A stretch of 64,000 nucleotides of DNA from Cyclobacteriaceae bacterium (lineage in GTDB: Bacteria; Bacteroidota; Bacteroidia; Cytophagales; Cyclobacteriaceae): the NCBI GenBank assembly GCA_020436085.1, contig JAGQYM010000003.1:62001-126000 (forward strand), written 5' to 3'. Both the position numbers and the translations under genes were made by a program. Positions 1 to 8,684 of the stretch are shown in pieces (position 1 is the stretch's first letter; each line of letters opens with the position of its first letter). A model generated the notes under the pieces. It searched no databases. It worked only from the letters and a program-made list of their open reading frames with translations, and was not told where the DNA came from.

Positions 1-585
1 GGAATCGCTGGTGATGTATCGTCTGAAAGCTTCCGCACGGAACTCATAGCGGCACTTTCAAAGAAATGGGACAAGCTGGATATCCTCGTAAACAATGTGG
101 GTACTAATGTTCGAAAGAAGTTTGTCGAGTATGAACAACAGGAGTATCGAAAACTATTTGAAACGAATCTGTTTAGTCTTACGGAGATGTGCAGGCTTAC
201 TCACCCGCTCTTGAAAAAGTCTAACAACGGGAGCGTTGTCAATATTGCTTCAGTAGCCGGATCAGTGGATGTGCAAAGTGGCCCCCCTTATGGTATGACC
301 AAAGCAGCGATCATTCAACTAACAAAACATTTGGCTGTAGAGTGGGCACCCGATAGGATCCGAGTCAACTCAGTATCGCCCTGGTATATAGAAACACCAT
401 TGACACAACCTGTGCTATCACAGCCCGATAGGTTGAAAAAAATAGTTAATCAGACTCCTATGCTGAGAGTGGGTCAGCCTGAAGAAGTGGCAAGTGCCGT
501 GGCTTACCTGTCTATGGATAAAGCAAGCTACATCACGGGCCAAAATCTAAACGTAGACGGTGGATTTTTGGCAAAAGGATTATAA
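1..585 (+). CDS. SDR family oxidoreductase (5' partial)
   Basis: The frame is open from base 1, so the start and the N-terminal glycine-rich dinucleotide motif lie outside the window. What remains shows the rest of a classical short-chain dehydrogenase: LVNNVG (the NNAG-type motif), a serine in NIASVAG, the catalytic pair in [13 protein letters not shown] after the active site, and the C-terminal [11 protein letters not shown]. The order and spacing resemble the tropinone-reductase-like group of NAD(P)H oxidoreductases. The substrate cannot be told. A GTG at 97 lies inside the NNVG motif, so it is not a real start. The 3' end overlaps the upstream-extended frame of the next gene but not its likely ATG. 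Confidence 0.9.
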   Translation, partial: GIAGDVSSESFRTELIAALSKKWDKLDILVNNVGTNVRKKFVEYEQQEYRKLFETNLFSLTEMCRLTHPLLKKSNNGSVVNIASVAGSVDVQSGPPYGMTKAAIIQLTKHLAVEWAPDRIRVNSVSPWYIETPLTQPVLSQPDRLKKIVNQTPMLRVGQPEEVASAVAYLSMDKASYITGQNLNVDGGFLAKGL

Positions 586-595
586 ATACATTCTT

Positions 596-1840
596 ATGAG
601 CAGACTCATCATCGCATTACTGGTTATTGCCTCCGCTGTGGCTTCTGCACAAAATAAAAGTCAGGTGGTTGAGGGAATGTCAACAGAACGGCTGGCAAGA
701 ATTGATGTACGTATGCAACAGGCGATAAAAGACAATTGGTTTCCAGGAGCCGTTGTGTTGATCATTCGAAATGGCAAGCCTGTGTATTTCAAATCATTTG
801 GGAAAAGTGATCTCGAAGCTTCTACTGATATGAAGAAGGATAATATTTTCAGAATCGCCTCTCAAACCAAAGCCATTACGAGTTTAGCCGTGATGATGCT
901 TTTTGAGGAAGGAAAATTTCAGTTGGACGACCCTGTCTCAAAATTCATTCCTGAATTCAAGAATTCTCAAGTTCTTACCGAGTTTAATGCTAACGACTCG
1001 ACATACAAGAGCACACCGGCAAAAAAGGAAATCACCATACGTCACTTACTCACTCATACATCAGGTATTAGTTATGCAGCAATTGGTAGCAGCGAGTTCA
1101 ATGCCATTTATGCAAAGGCATCAGTTCCATCGGGAATAGGAACTGCATTTGCAACCTTAGGTGATAAGATGAAGATCCTTGGCGGACTTCCAATCAAACA
1201 TCTCCCCGGTGAGTCTTTTACCTACGGGCTGAACATAGATGTGTTGGGATATCTGGTTGAGATTTGGAGCGGTCAAACGCTCTCTAATTTTTTTGAGTCC
1301 AGAATTTTCAGGCCTCTCGGGATGAATGATACCTATTTCTATTTGCCTGTAGAAAAACACAGTCGGCTCGTTCCAGTCTATGAGGAAGTGAACGGCAAAC
1401 TCTCTAAAGTCACCCATCAGATTTACGATAAAGTCGATCCATGGTATCCTCGTCTAAAAGGTCAATATTATAGCGGAGGTGCTGGATTGTCTTCCACCGT
1501 AGAAGACTATTCAAAATTCTTACAACTGTTTCTTAACAAAGGTGAATACAATGGTAAACGGCTACTCAGCAGAAAAACTGTGGAGTTGATGTTAACCAAC
1601 CAAACGGGAGCAATGTCTACACAGTTCGGGCTTGGATTTGAATTAGAGACGGCATTGAACGACTATCAGGACCCAACCTCTATAGGCACATTTTCGTGGG
1701 GCGGAGCTTTTAACACCACCTATTGGGCTGACCCAAAGGAAAATTTAGTCGCACTGCTATACACACAAATCTACCAATCACCACATCGCGAGATTGGAAG
1801 TTTATTCAAAGCTCTCACCTATCAAGCTATCGTAGACTAG
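596..1840 (+). CDS. Serine hydrolase, beta-lactamase/class C family
   Basis: A 414-residue protein of the beta-lactamase/penicillin-binding esterase fold. The start at ATG 596 is preferred over a GTG at 560 because it opens directly into a signal peptide (MSRLIIALLVIASAVASA), so the product is exported. The nucleophile motif SQTK is at residues 89-92, the family motif HLLTHTSG follows about 60 residues later, a Y-x-x-N element (YGLN) fills the second catalytic position, and SWGGAF stands in for the KTG/HxG strand. Members act as esterases, peptidases or penicillin-recognising enzymes, and the actual substrate is unknown. It starts 11 bases after the SDR gene and may be cotranscribed with it. 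Confidence 0.88.
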   Translation: MSRLIIALLVIASAVASAQNKSQVVEGMSTERLARIDVRMQQAIKDNWFPGAVVLIIRNGKPVYFKSFGKSDLEASTDMKKDNIFRIASQTKAITSLAVMMLFEEGKFQLDDPVSKFIPEFKNSQVLTEFNANDSTYKSTPAKKEITIRHLLTHTSGISYAAIGSSEFNAIYAKASVPSGIGTAFATLGDKMKILGGLPIKHLPGESFTYGLNIDVLGYLVEIWSGQTLSNFFESRIFRPLGMNDTYFYLPVEKHSRLVPVYEEVNGKLSKVTHQIYDKVDPWYPRLKGQYYSGGAGLSSTVEDYSKFLQLFLNKGEYNGKRLLSRKTVELMLTNQTGAMSTQFGLGFELETALNDYQDPTSIGTFSWGGAFNTTYWADPKENLVALLYTQIYQSPHREIGSLFKALTYQAIVD

Positions 1841-1866
1841 CAATAGCTGCGCATTGTTGAAGCAAC

Positions 1867-1906
1867 GTTGCAACTGGTTTCGCTAAGTGTGAAGCGTGGT
1901 TGCAAC
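1867..1906 (+). terminator. Stem-loop followed by a T-rich run
   Basis: GTTGCAAC at 1867-1874 pairs with GTTGCAAC at 1899-1906, and an inner CGCT/AGCG pair (1881-1884 with 1893-1896) can extend the fold. A pyrimidine-rich, T-dominated stretch (about 1912-1933) follows. It is placed where a terminator for the serine hydrolase gene would be. The loop is long and the T-run is interrupted, so this is tentative. Confidence 0.4.
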
Positions 1907-1965
1907 AACTGCATTTTCTTTCTCTTTCTTTTTGAATAGTGCCTCTTCGATTGCTCATTTGAATC

Positions 1966-2616
1966 ATGAACAGCGAAGTAACATTACAACCCCTTGAGAG
2001 GAAGTATTACGCCATTGCCTATTGGCTCGGCATTTTCACGATCGTCTACAATCTGATCGAAGGCATTATCGCTACCAGTTTTGGATTTGAAGACGAGACA
2101 CTGGCACTATTCGGATTCGGGCTTGACAGTTTCATCGAAATGATTTCTGGAATGGGTATCGTTTATATGATTACACGAATTCGAAAATATCCGCACAGTG
2201 AAAAAAGTGAATTCGAAAAAACCGCATTGAGAATAACGGGATATAGTTTTTATGCACTGGTAGCCGGACTTACTGTATCAAGCATTATTAATTTAATCAA
2301 TGGACACAAGCCTGAAACAACTTTTTGGGGCGTTGTTATTTCATGCATCTCGATTGTAGTCATGCTCTTCCTCATCTACGGAAAAGTAAAGGTTGGGAAC
2401 GAACTTAATTCGCCTGCCATTCTAGCGGACGCGAGCTGCACAAAGATATGCGTATACATGTCGTGTATACTGCTCGCCTCAAGTGGTATTTATGAACTTA
2501 CCGGCTTCGTTTATGCCGACTCAATCGGAACCTTAGGCCTTGCCTGGTTTTCATTCCAGGAAGGAAAGGAGTGCTTTGAAAAAGTAAACAGCGAAGGTCA
2601 TCACTGCCACCATTGA
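1966..2616 (+). CDS. Cation diffusion facilitator-like membrane protein
   Basis: A 216-residue protein with about six hydrophobic segments. The first half contains LDSFIEMISG and the later part LADASCTK, which resemble the paired metal-binding helices (TM2 and TM5) of the cation diffusion facilitator family. It ends right after the membrane region with an HHCHH tail and lacks the usual roughly 90-residue cytoplasmic C-terminal domain. I infer divalent metal export or sensing at the inner membrane, with metal unknown. It stands alone, with no metalloregulator next to it. Confidence 0.7.
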   Translation: MNSEVTLQPLERKYYAIAYWLGIFTIVYNLIEGIIATSFGFEDETLALFGFGLDSFIEMISGMGIVYMITRIRKYPHSEKSEFEKTALRITGYSFYALVAGLTVSSIINLINGHKPETTFWGVVISCISIVVMLFLIYGKVKVGNELNSPAILADASCTKICVYMSCILLASSGIYELTGFVYADSIGTLGLAWFSFQEGKECFEKVNSEGHHCHH

Positions 2617-2619
2617 ACT

Positions 2620-3426
2620 TTAAATATCAGAGCGCTTTAGCTTCAGGTAAGCAAGATAGTTGAATGCAAAAGTCCAGAACAGTACTACCACCACCGAAGC
2701 TACACTCACATAGTCTTGAATCTCGCGAAAGACGTAGCGTTGGAAAGGCATTGGTACAAGGTTGCTTATTGACTCAAGTGGAAAATATGGAATCAGCCAC
2801 GGCACATAATCGTCAACATTAGCGCGAATGATTGCTTCGATCATCGGTGCAAGCACTAAAATGACAATCGTCAACCCAGACCTCTGAATGGAAACCCCAA
2901 GCAACAATGCAAAAGATAAGAACGCAAACACTTCAAGAAAGTAAGCAGGGAAAAACTCAAGATCCATTACCAGGTCAGTCATGGAAATCGATGGGCTATA
3001 AATAAGACCGGTAACCAGTGCGATCACATACACCATCACCATACTCATAATGCTAAGCAAGGCATTGGTCAACACTTTCGATAGCATGAACTGCTGCCTA
3101 CTTAGACCATCAATGATATTTTGTCTTACTGTACGATAAGTAAATTCATTGGTAATACTAATGACCACCATAAATCCGAGTATGCCTTTGAAAAATCCGC
3201 TGATGAAAGTGAGATTTTGCCACACATCAGGGAAGTGATACAGAGGAATGCGCGAAATATTAATGTCAGCGCCAAACTCAGCGCCCATTCTCACAAGCCA
3301 TTTCAAAAACTCCATTCCGCTGGCTGTTGTCATTCCCAGCGTAAAAAAATATAAACCGCATACCACCCAGAATGTGCGGTAGTTGGCAAGTTTTTTAAGG
3401 TCTATCTTAAGTAAGTGTGCAATCAT
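2620..3426 (-). CDS. ABC transporter permease
   Basis: A 268-residue integral membrane protein with about six hydrophobic segments and no signal peptide, of the ABC-2 type permease kind (long loop between the first two segments). Its start overlaps the stop of the ATPase gene by 4 bases (ATGA arrangement), so the two are translationally coupled subunits of one exporter. The cargo is not evident; similar pairs act in antibiotic, lipid or gliding-related export. Confidence 0.85.
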   Translation of the reverse strand: MIAHLLKIDLKKLANYRTFWVVCGLYFFTLGMTTASGMEFLKWLVRMGAEFGADINISRIPLYHFPDVWQNLTFISGFFKGILGFMVVISITNEFTYRTVRQNIIDGLSRQQFMLSKVLTNALLSIMSMVMVYVIALVTGLIYSPSISMTDLVMDLEFFPAYFLEVFAFLSFALLLGVSIQRSGLTIVILVLAPMIEAIIRANVDDYVPWLIPYFPLESISNLVPMPFQRYVFREIQDYVSVASVVVVLFWTFAFNYLAYLKLKRSDI

Positions 3427-4313
3427 TTTGATTCGGCCAGAATTTCCAGGAATTGTTTCTCTAAACTTTTTCTCTTCGCAACAAGATGAGAGGCTATGAT
3501 GCCCTGATCAAACAGAAACTTATTCAGATCCTGACTTTTCAAACCATCTTTCAGTGTAACCTGATAGCTTCCGTTCTCTCTATGCAGTGACGACATGCCG
3601 GAAAAATTCCTGAGCACATCTTCTATTTCGATATCTGCTTTCACCTCTACTGTTTCAATTCCACCACTCACCTCCTCTACAGGGCCGCTATGCACCATAT
3701 TTCCTTTTTTGAGAACCGCAAAGTGTGTACAAACTTTCTGAACTTCGTCAAGCAGGTGACTGGCCAATATAATTGTACGACCATCAGACGCTATCTTTTT
3801 TATCAACTCCCTGATCTCGGCTATCCCCATTGGGTCCAAGCCATTGGTGGGCTCATCGAGAATCAACACTTCCGGATCATTCAACAGGGCAGAGGCAATA
3901 GCGAGCCGCTGCTTCATCCCAAGAGAATACGTTTTGTACTTATCATCTTTGCGATCAGATAGTTCGACAAGGTTCAACACATTTGAAATCTGATCCTGTG
4001 TAGCTCCTTTGATCAAAGCTGTGAGCTCCAGGTTCTTTTGACCTGTGAGGTATGGGTAAAAAATAGGATGTTCAAGTACCGCTCCAATTTTCTTCCTTGT
4101 ATCGTGTGTTGCCTCTTCTCCAAACCAGCGATAAGTGCCAGAAGTCGGATTGACTACACTCATTAACATACCAAGGGTGGTTGTTTTGCCGCTGCCATTT
4201 GGTCCAAGCATGCCAAACACCTGCCCGGCCTCTACTCTCAGATTGAGATTATTTACCGCGCAGAGCTTACCAAATTTTTTGGTAAGGCCGTTAATTTCTA
4301 AAACAGGTTGCAA
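3423..4313 (-). CDS. ABC transporter ATP-binding protein
   Basis: A 296-residue nucleotide-binding subunit. Walker A is GPNGSGKTT, the signature is degenerate (YSLGMKQR in place of LSGGQ), and Walker B is VLILDEPTNGLDP, followed by the switch histidine in ILASHLLDEV. The last 80 residues form the C-terminal extension often seen on ABC-2 type exporters. It is first in a two-gene operon with the permease at 2620-3426. Confidence 0.93.
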   Translation of the reverse strand: MQPVLEINGLTKKFGKLCAVNNLNLRVEAGQVFGMLGPNGSGKTTTLGMLMSVVNPTSGTYRWFGEEATHDTRKKIGAVLEHPIFYPYLTGQKNLELTALIKGATQDQISNVLNLVELSDRKDDKYKTYSLGMKQRLAIASALLNDPEVLILDEPTNGLDPMGIAEIRELIKKIASDGRTIILASHLLDEVQKVCTHFAVLKKGNMVHSGPVEEVSGGIETVEVKADIEIEDVLRNFSGMSSLHRENGSYQVTLKDGLKSQDLNKFLFDQGIIASHLVAKRKSLEKQFLEILAESK

Positions 4314-4325
4314 AGAGTATCGATT

Positions 4326-4874
4326 TTAATTCCTGTTGATTCTTCTCAGTCTATCGCGATCATCATGATCGCTGGAGAATGCCTTGATCATCTTGCCAAT
4401 TTCAGCACTATCATCAATGGCGCTAAACAATTTTGTCACCTTGTTGAGCTCCACCTTTCCAAGAATATCGAGCACGTACAAATTAGTTGAATCATTTGCC
4501 AGAACTACCATTCCCTTGGTTGATCCATTTTTCTCTTTTAGGAGTACGTCAAAGTTCTTACCCTGAAATCGACTTGTCATTATCTCTTCGTATTCCTCTC
4601 CATTGTAATCCTTAACCAGTCTCTTGTAGTCGGCTGACTGGAAGTCATTCGATTTGTCAATCACAAGAAATTTCATTTTCTCAATATCCTTAATCAGCTC
4701 ATCGAATTCCTTGTTCTCAGTTTGGTTCAGCATTCGCAAAGTGTTCTTATAGAAATAAAGCGAAAGTGCATCGTCAAAGCGATCGTGGAGTGCGGTAGTC
4801 GTCTCAGTTTGTGCTGACGTTGTAGCGGGCCAAATTAGAATCAGGCTCCAGACAATAATAATTACGGTTTTCAT
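4326..4874 (-). CDS. DUF4252 domain protein
   Basis: A 182-residue exported protein of the Bacteroidota family DUF4252. An upstream start at 4895 is possible, but ATG 4874 begins a clean signal peptide ending near TTSAQ. It is a paralogue of the protein encoded at 4941-5474 and shares that protein's layout: helical start, a central strand with ESSxxDxxL-like residues, and a C-terminal part with DxLGxVEL. Function is unknown. It is the distal gene of the ECF sigma factor cluster, and a terminator-like hairpin separates it from its paralogue. Confidence 0.8.
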   Translation of the reverse strand: MKTVIIIVWSLILIWPATTSAQTETTTALHDRFDDALSLYFYKNTLRMLNQTENKEFDELIKDIEKMKFLVIDKSNDFQSADYKRLVKDYNGEEYEEIMTSRFQGKNFDVLLKEKNGSTKGMVVLANDSTNLYVLDILGKVELNKVTKLFSAIDDSAEIGKMIKAFSSDHDDRDRLRRINRN

Positions 4875-4885
4875 ACGCCAAGATT

Positions 4886-4916
4886 GGATAAACAAAACAA
4901 TCCCAACAAGTTGGGA
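4886..4916 (-). terminator. Rho-independent terminator after the first DUF4252 gene
   Basis: Read on the minus strand, TCCCAA-CTTG-TTGGGA (4916-4901) forms a compact hairpin followed by TTGTTTTGTTT. It lies between the stop of the gene at 4941-5474 and the start of the gene at 4326-4874. It would end or attenuate the sigma-factor operon before the second DUF4252 gene. Confidence 0.55.
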
Positions 4917-4940
4917 CTGTTCCGCTAAAGAACTTCAAAA

Positions 4941-5474
4941 TTAATTTTTTCCTTTTTTACGGTCGTTCAGATGCTCAAGATTCTTCAATCCATCCACTTC
5001 CATTTTACTGCCAATCTTAGAAATTTGTTTCAAGTCGATCTCCCCAAAAATGGTCAGCATCATAAAATCATCATTTCCTCCAGCAATCATCACCAACTCA
5101 TCAATCTTTCCGCTTTTTTCGCTGATGAAGAATCTCATGTCTTTATCCTTGTCCCTCACGTACATCAGCTCTTCGTACTGACTCTTTGGAAGCATTGTGT
5201 TAGCTTCTGTATACAGCTCTCTGGCATTTCGCGCTTCATCTTTTGCCAGGATCTTCAAACCTTTAAGCTTGCTGATCGCGTTCAGCACCTCCTGATCTTC
5301 CTTGTCCTCCAATTCCATATTGGTAAAAAGTCCGAACATTTTGCTTGAGACCGTAACCTGGCTAAAGGTTTCATCATTCTGATACTTGTTGAAAAACTTA
5401 GACACTGCATCACCCTGAGCGAACGCTCCAAGCCCTATCAACATCATCGCAGCCACTATTATTCCCTTTTTCAT
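4941..5474 (-). CDS. DUF4252 domain protein
   Basis: A 177-residue protein with a signal peptide (MKKGIIVAAMMLIGLGAFAQ), so exported or periplasmic. The mature part matches the DUF4252 pattern known in Bacteroidota: FFNKYQNDETFSQVTVS near the start and IFGEIDLKQISKIG near the end. No catalytic motif is visible. It lies 21 bases downstream of the membrane protein gene of the ECF sigma cluster, so it is probably in the same operon and part of that response. Confidence 0.85.
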   Translation of the reverse strand: MKKGIIVAAMMLIGLGAFAQGDAVSKFFNKYQNDETFSQVTVSSKMFGLFTNMELEDKEDQEVLNAISKLKGLKILAKDEARNARELYTEANTMLPKSQYEELMYVRDKDKDMRFFISEKSGKIDELVMIAGGNDDFMMLTIFGEIDLKQISKIGSKMEVDGLKNLEHLNDRKKGKN

Positions 5475-5495
5475 ACTTTGTTTGTTTTCGTGTTT

Positions 5496-6020
5496 TTAAA
5501 TTCTTTCTTCTTCTGGATCCTTTTGACCAGGACCATTTTGTATTGCCTCTTCTGCTTCATTAAAGATTCTGATCTTGCCAGCCTCTTGTTTGGCCTTTCC
5601 GAATCCTTTGGAAATCATCATCAGCGCTTTCTTTGTTTCCTTGAAAGCCAGCTCCGGATCGCTGTAGGTATCAACCACGTCTGTAGGGTAAGACTTTCTG
5701 ACTTCCTGCCTTACCAGAAAAGTAGCTGCTACCAGTACTAATACTCCCGCAGCAATCTTGGCTGTCGTAAAAACAAGTTTCTTCACCTTTCCATCGTCTT
5801 TCGGTTGCATCTCTACATTTAGTTTCCTAGCCACCCCATCCTCGTTCATCGCAAGTTTTTTTTGGTGATCGAAATACTTGAACAAAGAAGCTGCATCCTT
5901 CCATTCATCTGAAACTTCATGGGTGGCGAAATAAGCTTTCAACTCATTTTCCTCCTCCAGAGAGGTCTCACACTTCCAATACTTCTCTACCAGTTGTTCT
6001 ATTCTAGAGTCCATAAGCAT
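5496..6020 (-). CDS. Putative anti-sigma factor-like membrane protein
   Basis: A 174-residue protein with one predicted membrane helix (KIAAGVLVLVAATFLV, about residues 87-102), an N-terminal cytoplasmic part of about 85 residues beginning with MDSRIEQLVEKYWKCETSLEEE, and a charged C-terminal tail. Its start overlaps the end of the ECF sigma factor gene (17 bases from ATG 6020, 11 from ATG 6014). Gene order and topology fit an anti-sigma factor or membrane partner. I see no zinc-binding HxxxCxxC motif, so it would be of an unusual type. Confidence 0.6.
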   Translation of the reverse strand: MLMDSRIEQLVEKYWKCETSLEEENELKAYFATHEVSDEWKDAASLFKYFDHQKKLAMNEDGVARKLNVEMQPKDDGKVKKLVFTTAKIAAGVLVLVAATFLVRQEVRKSYPTDVVDTYSDPELAFKETKKALMMISKGFGKAKQEAGKIRIFNEAEEAIQNGPGQKDPEEERI

Positions 6021-6516
6021 TGATCTTTACCAGTTTTTCTCTCACCGAATTTCGCGCTCTGAACAAACTAATTTTCACCTGGCTCATGTCCAGTTCCAGT
6101 ATCTCGCAAATCTCATTGTAGCTATAGCCCTCTACATCTCTCAGATGCATCACCTGACGTTGTTTCTCAGGTAATGAAGCCATCAACTTGCTAACTTGTT
6201 GCATACTTTCTGTCAGTTCTGTTTTTTCGAGAGGAGACAAACCGTCTTGCCTCACTTCCATTCCAACTACAAGTGAATCGGTCGCTTTGCGCTGCTGGGC
6301 CCTTAGCCGGTCCAGCGACAGATTCCTTGTCAACCTCATGCACCAAGCCTCCCAATTTTTGATCTGGTGCATGGATTCACGTCCATTCCAAACTTTGATC
6401 AAAACCTCCTGAACGACATCTTGCGCTTCATCCACATTTCCTAAAAGCCTCAAGGCAAACCTAAAAAGCTTGTTTTTCGAAGGTAAAACCTTGGTTTCAA
6501 AAGCCTGGATATCCAT
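6004..6516 (-). CDS. RNA polymerase sigma factor, ECF subfamily
   Basis: A 170-residue ECF sigma factor. Region 2 is visible as AQDVVQEVLIKVW with the WCMRLTRNLSLDRLR stretch behind it, and region 4 as LPEKQRQVMHLRDVEGYSYNEIC followed by the recognition helix SQVKISLFRAR. It directs RNA polymerase to its own promoter set, which is unknown. It heads the cluster with the membrane partner and DUF4252 genes and is divergent from the DUF2007 gene. Confidence 0.95.
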   Translation of the reverse strand: MDIQAFETKVLPSKNKLFRFALRLLGNVDEAQDVVQEVLIKVWNGRESMHQIKNWEAWCMRLTRNLSLDRLRAQQRKATDSLVVGMEVRQDGLSPLEKTELTESMQQVSKLMASLPEKQRQVMHLRDVEGYSYNEICEILELDMSQVKISLFRARNSVREKLVKINAYGL

Positions 6517-6606
6517 CGTTCAAAAGCTAGACGACCCTCTAAAAGAAAAGTTACTCTTGAATTTAACTATTTTGTTGGTTGACCTGTTTGGGTAACTTAA
6601 AGATCA

Positions 6607-6831
6607 ATGGAAGAAAAGGACAAAATCATTGTATACGCATCATTTGACACTATAGTGGAAGCTAATCTGGCGAAGACCAAGTTGGATGCCTACGGCATTC
6701 CATGCTTCCTGTCTGATGAAAACTTCGTGAGTCTTTATCCTATCCGCAATGAATTATTTCCAGGTGCGCGACTGCACGTTTTTGAGAAGGATAAATCCAG
6801 AGTTGCTGAAATTCTGAGCTCTGAAGATTAG
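6607..6831 (+). CDS. DUF2007 domain protein
   Basis: A 74-residue soluble protein matching the DUF2007 (putative signal-transducing protein) domain, which has a ferredoxin-like fold: IIVYASFDTIVEANLAKTKL then GIPCFLSDEN and LHVFEKDKSRVAEIL. The family's biochemical role is not established. It is transcribed away from the sigma factor, and its stop overlaps the stop of the convergent OmpA-family gene by 4 bases. Confidence 0.85.
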   Translation: MEEKDKIIVYASFDTIVEANLAKTKLDAYGIPCFLSDENFVSLYPIRNELFPGARLHVFEKDKSRVAEILSSED

Positions 6832-8582
6832 GTCTTCAGCACGGTAAATTCAACCCGCCTGTTGTTCGCCCGACCCTCATCAGTATCATTTGTATCGATC
6901 GGCTTTGACTCACCGTAGCCATGAGCCGATAACCGATAGCTATCTATTCCTTTGCTGATAAGATAGTCTACCACTGACTGAGATCTTCCTTGCGACAGGT
7001 TCAAGTTGTAGTCATCTGAGCCCTTACTATCAGTATGCCCTGAAATTTCAATTTCAACTGAGGGGTTTTGATTGAGGAAGTCCACCACTTTATCAAGCTC
7101 CACAAATGATTCTGACTTAAGCGTGGTTTTATCAAAGTCGAAGTAGATATTTTTCAATCTGACCGTTACTCCTACCTCAATCTTATTGAGATATAGATCT
7201 TTAATCACTGGAGTAACCTCTTCACTTTCCACATAAATGCTATCTGTCGTGTTCAAATATCCTTCAGCGGTTCCGGTTAGCACGTACCAACCTGTTCCTT
7301 TAATCTCCTTCTCATAAACTCCTTTGTTGGCATTGACAGTGAATTGAGAACGATCCTGCTTGTAGGTAGCATTTACTTTTGCAGTGATTGGTTCATTGGT
7401 TTTTGAATCGAAGACTGTTCCTGATAACACCAACTTTTTCGGAATTGGGGTGAGGAAAATGTCAACAACCAGTGTTGTATCATTAACAAGCGGTGGTATA
7501 GTATAAGATTGATCACTGGGTAAATAGCCCTCATACGCAGCCGCAAGCCCGACTGCGCTTGTTTCGGGTATTGAAGTTTCGTAGTTACCATTGGCACCAA
7601 CATTAATGTTAACAGCATCGGCACCCTTAGGTTTCACTACTACGTGTGCCGGAAGCGGCTGCTGAGTTTTTCCGTCATACACCACACCTTGCACTTTGAC
7701 AGTGATATTCTTAGGCAGCAGTATAAACAAGTCAAGATTGCCACCATCCACGCGGCTGTTTGCCCGCGAAGTGAAAACATTCCCTTTTGCATCCATAGAA
7801 AAGTAGGCATCACCAGCTGCAGTATTAATGGGCGGTCCGAGGTTCACTGGCTTGGACCAATTTTGCCAGGTTTCATCAAGCCGTGTGGCTTTGTAAATAT
7901 CTGAACCTCCCTGGCGTTTCGGATCAGGTCGATCGCTGGCAAAATACAATGTCTTATCCTCCGGGCCGATGAAGGGTCCAAACATATCTGATCTGTCCGT
8001 GATGTTTAACTTCACCGGTTTTGACCACGAACCGTCAGATTGAAGATTACTTACATACAGGTCGCTTCGGATACTTTTCGGCACCTCTGTGAAATAAAGT
8101 ATCATGTGTTTGGCATCGGAAGAAATGGTAGCACCATTAAATCTTCCTTTTTCCATATCAGCGTAATCCTTCACGGTGATCTCATCCCATCTGCCGTCAG
8201 GCGATACGATTGAGAATCCTTTGGAGTCGTTTCCTCTGCCACCGCGCACAAACAGCGATCCATTTGGCAGAACATTAAAAACCTGATTGGAACGGTGCTG
8301 GTTAAACGGTCCACCAAGATGCTCTGGCGCTGACCACTCACCATTTTCATTTTTTCTTGTCAGCCAGATATCCTGACTTCCTTCTTTGCCATACTTATTG
8401 TCGGGATGGTTTTGCACAAAAAAGTAAAGTGTATTTCCGTCAGGCGAAACCACAGGCGCAGCTTCGTGATAGAAAGTATTCACATCTTTGCCCAAATTAA
8501 CCAGTTCGTATCGCTGGCTGAATTCCTGACCAAAAACAGATACGCCAAATAGACAGAACAAACAGAAGAAGAGTATTCTCAT
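6828..8582 (-). CDS. OmpA family protein with PD40 repeats
   Basis: A 584-residue envelope protein. It starts with a signal peptide (MRILFFCLFCLFGVSVFG), then a PD40-type beta-propeller region (about 30-290) with repeats such as SPDGNTLYF and DKTLYFASDRPD. Two carboxypeptidase-regulatory-like segments follow (VQGVVYDGKTQQPLPA; LSGTVFDSKTNEPITA). The last 115 residues are an OmpA C-terminal domain with IYFDFDKTTL, EISGHTDSKG and NNRRVEF, which binds peptidoglycan. It probably links peptidoglycan to the outer membrane. Proteins of this layout occur in gliding and secretion systems, but no partner gene is adjacent here. Confidence 0.93.
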   Translation of the reverse strand: MRILFFCLFCLFGVSVFGQEFSQRYELVNLGKDVNTFYHEAAPVVSPDGNTLYFFVQNHPDNKYGKEGSQDIWLTRKNENGEWSAPEHLGGPFNQHRSNQVFNVLPNGSLFVRGGRGNDSKGFSIVSPDGRWDEITVKDYADMEKGRFNGATISSDAKHMILYFTEVPKSIRSDLYVSNLQSDGSWSKPVKLNITDRSDMFGPFIGPEDKTLYFASDRPDPKRQGGSDIYKATRLDETWQNWSKPVNLGPPINTAAGDAYFSMDAKGNVFTSRANSRVDGGNLDLFILLPKNITVKVQGVVYDGKTQQPLPAHVVVKPKGADAVNINVGANGNYETSIPETSAVGLAAAYEGYLPSDQSYTIPPLVNDTTLVVDIFLTPIPKKLVLSGTVFDSKTNEPITAKVNATYKQDRSQFTVNANKGVYEKEIKGTGWYVLTGTAEGYLNTTDSIYVESEEVTPVIKDLYLNKIEVGVTVRLKNIYFDFDKTTLKSESFVELDKVVDFLNQNPSVEIEISGHTDSKGSDDYNLNLSQGRSQSVVDYLISKGIDSYRLSAHGYGESKPIDTNDTDEGRANNRRVEFTVLKT

Positions 8583-8638
8583 CTCGACAGGTTTAATTGC
8601 AAGGTAAAGTTAGCAGTTTATAAGCTTTATCACAGGTA

Positions 8639-8654
8639 ACCAATTGCGTGCCAA
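8639..8654 (-). promoter_or_regulatory. Possible sigma-54-like element upstream of the OmpA gene
   Basis: On the minus strand TTGGCACG-CAAT-TGGT lies 57-72 bases ahead of the OmpA-family ATG. The -24 half matches the TTGGCACG consensus exactly, GG and the next G are ten bases apart, but the -12 half reads TGGT instead of TTGC. Weak on its own. Confidence 0.3.
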
Positions 8655-8684
8655 TCAGGTCGTTCCTGCCGATCTTTTAAGGTC

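Noticed and set aside
903..1139. Open frame inside the serine hydrolase gene
   Set aside because: It is a shadow frame of a well-supported gene with no family match or start signal.
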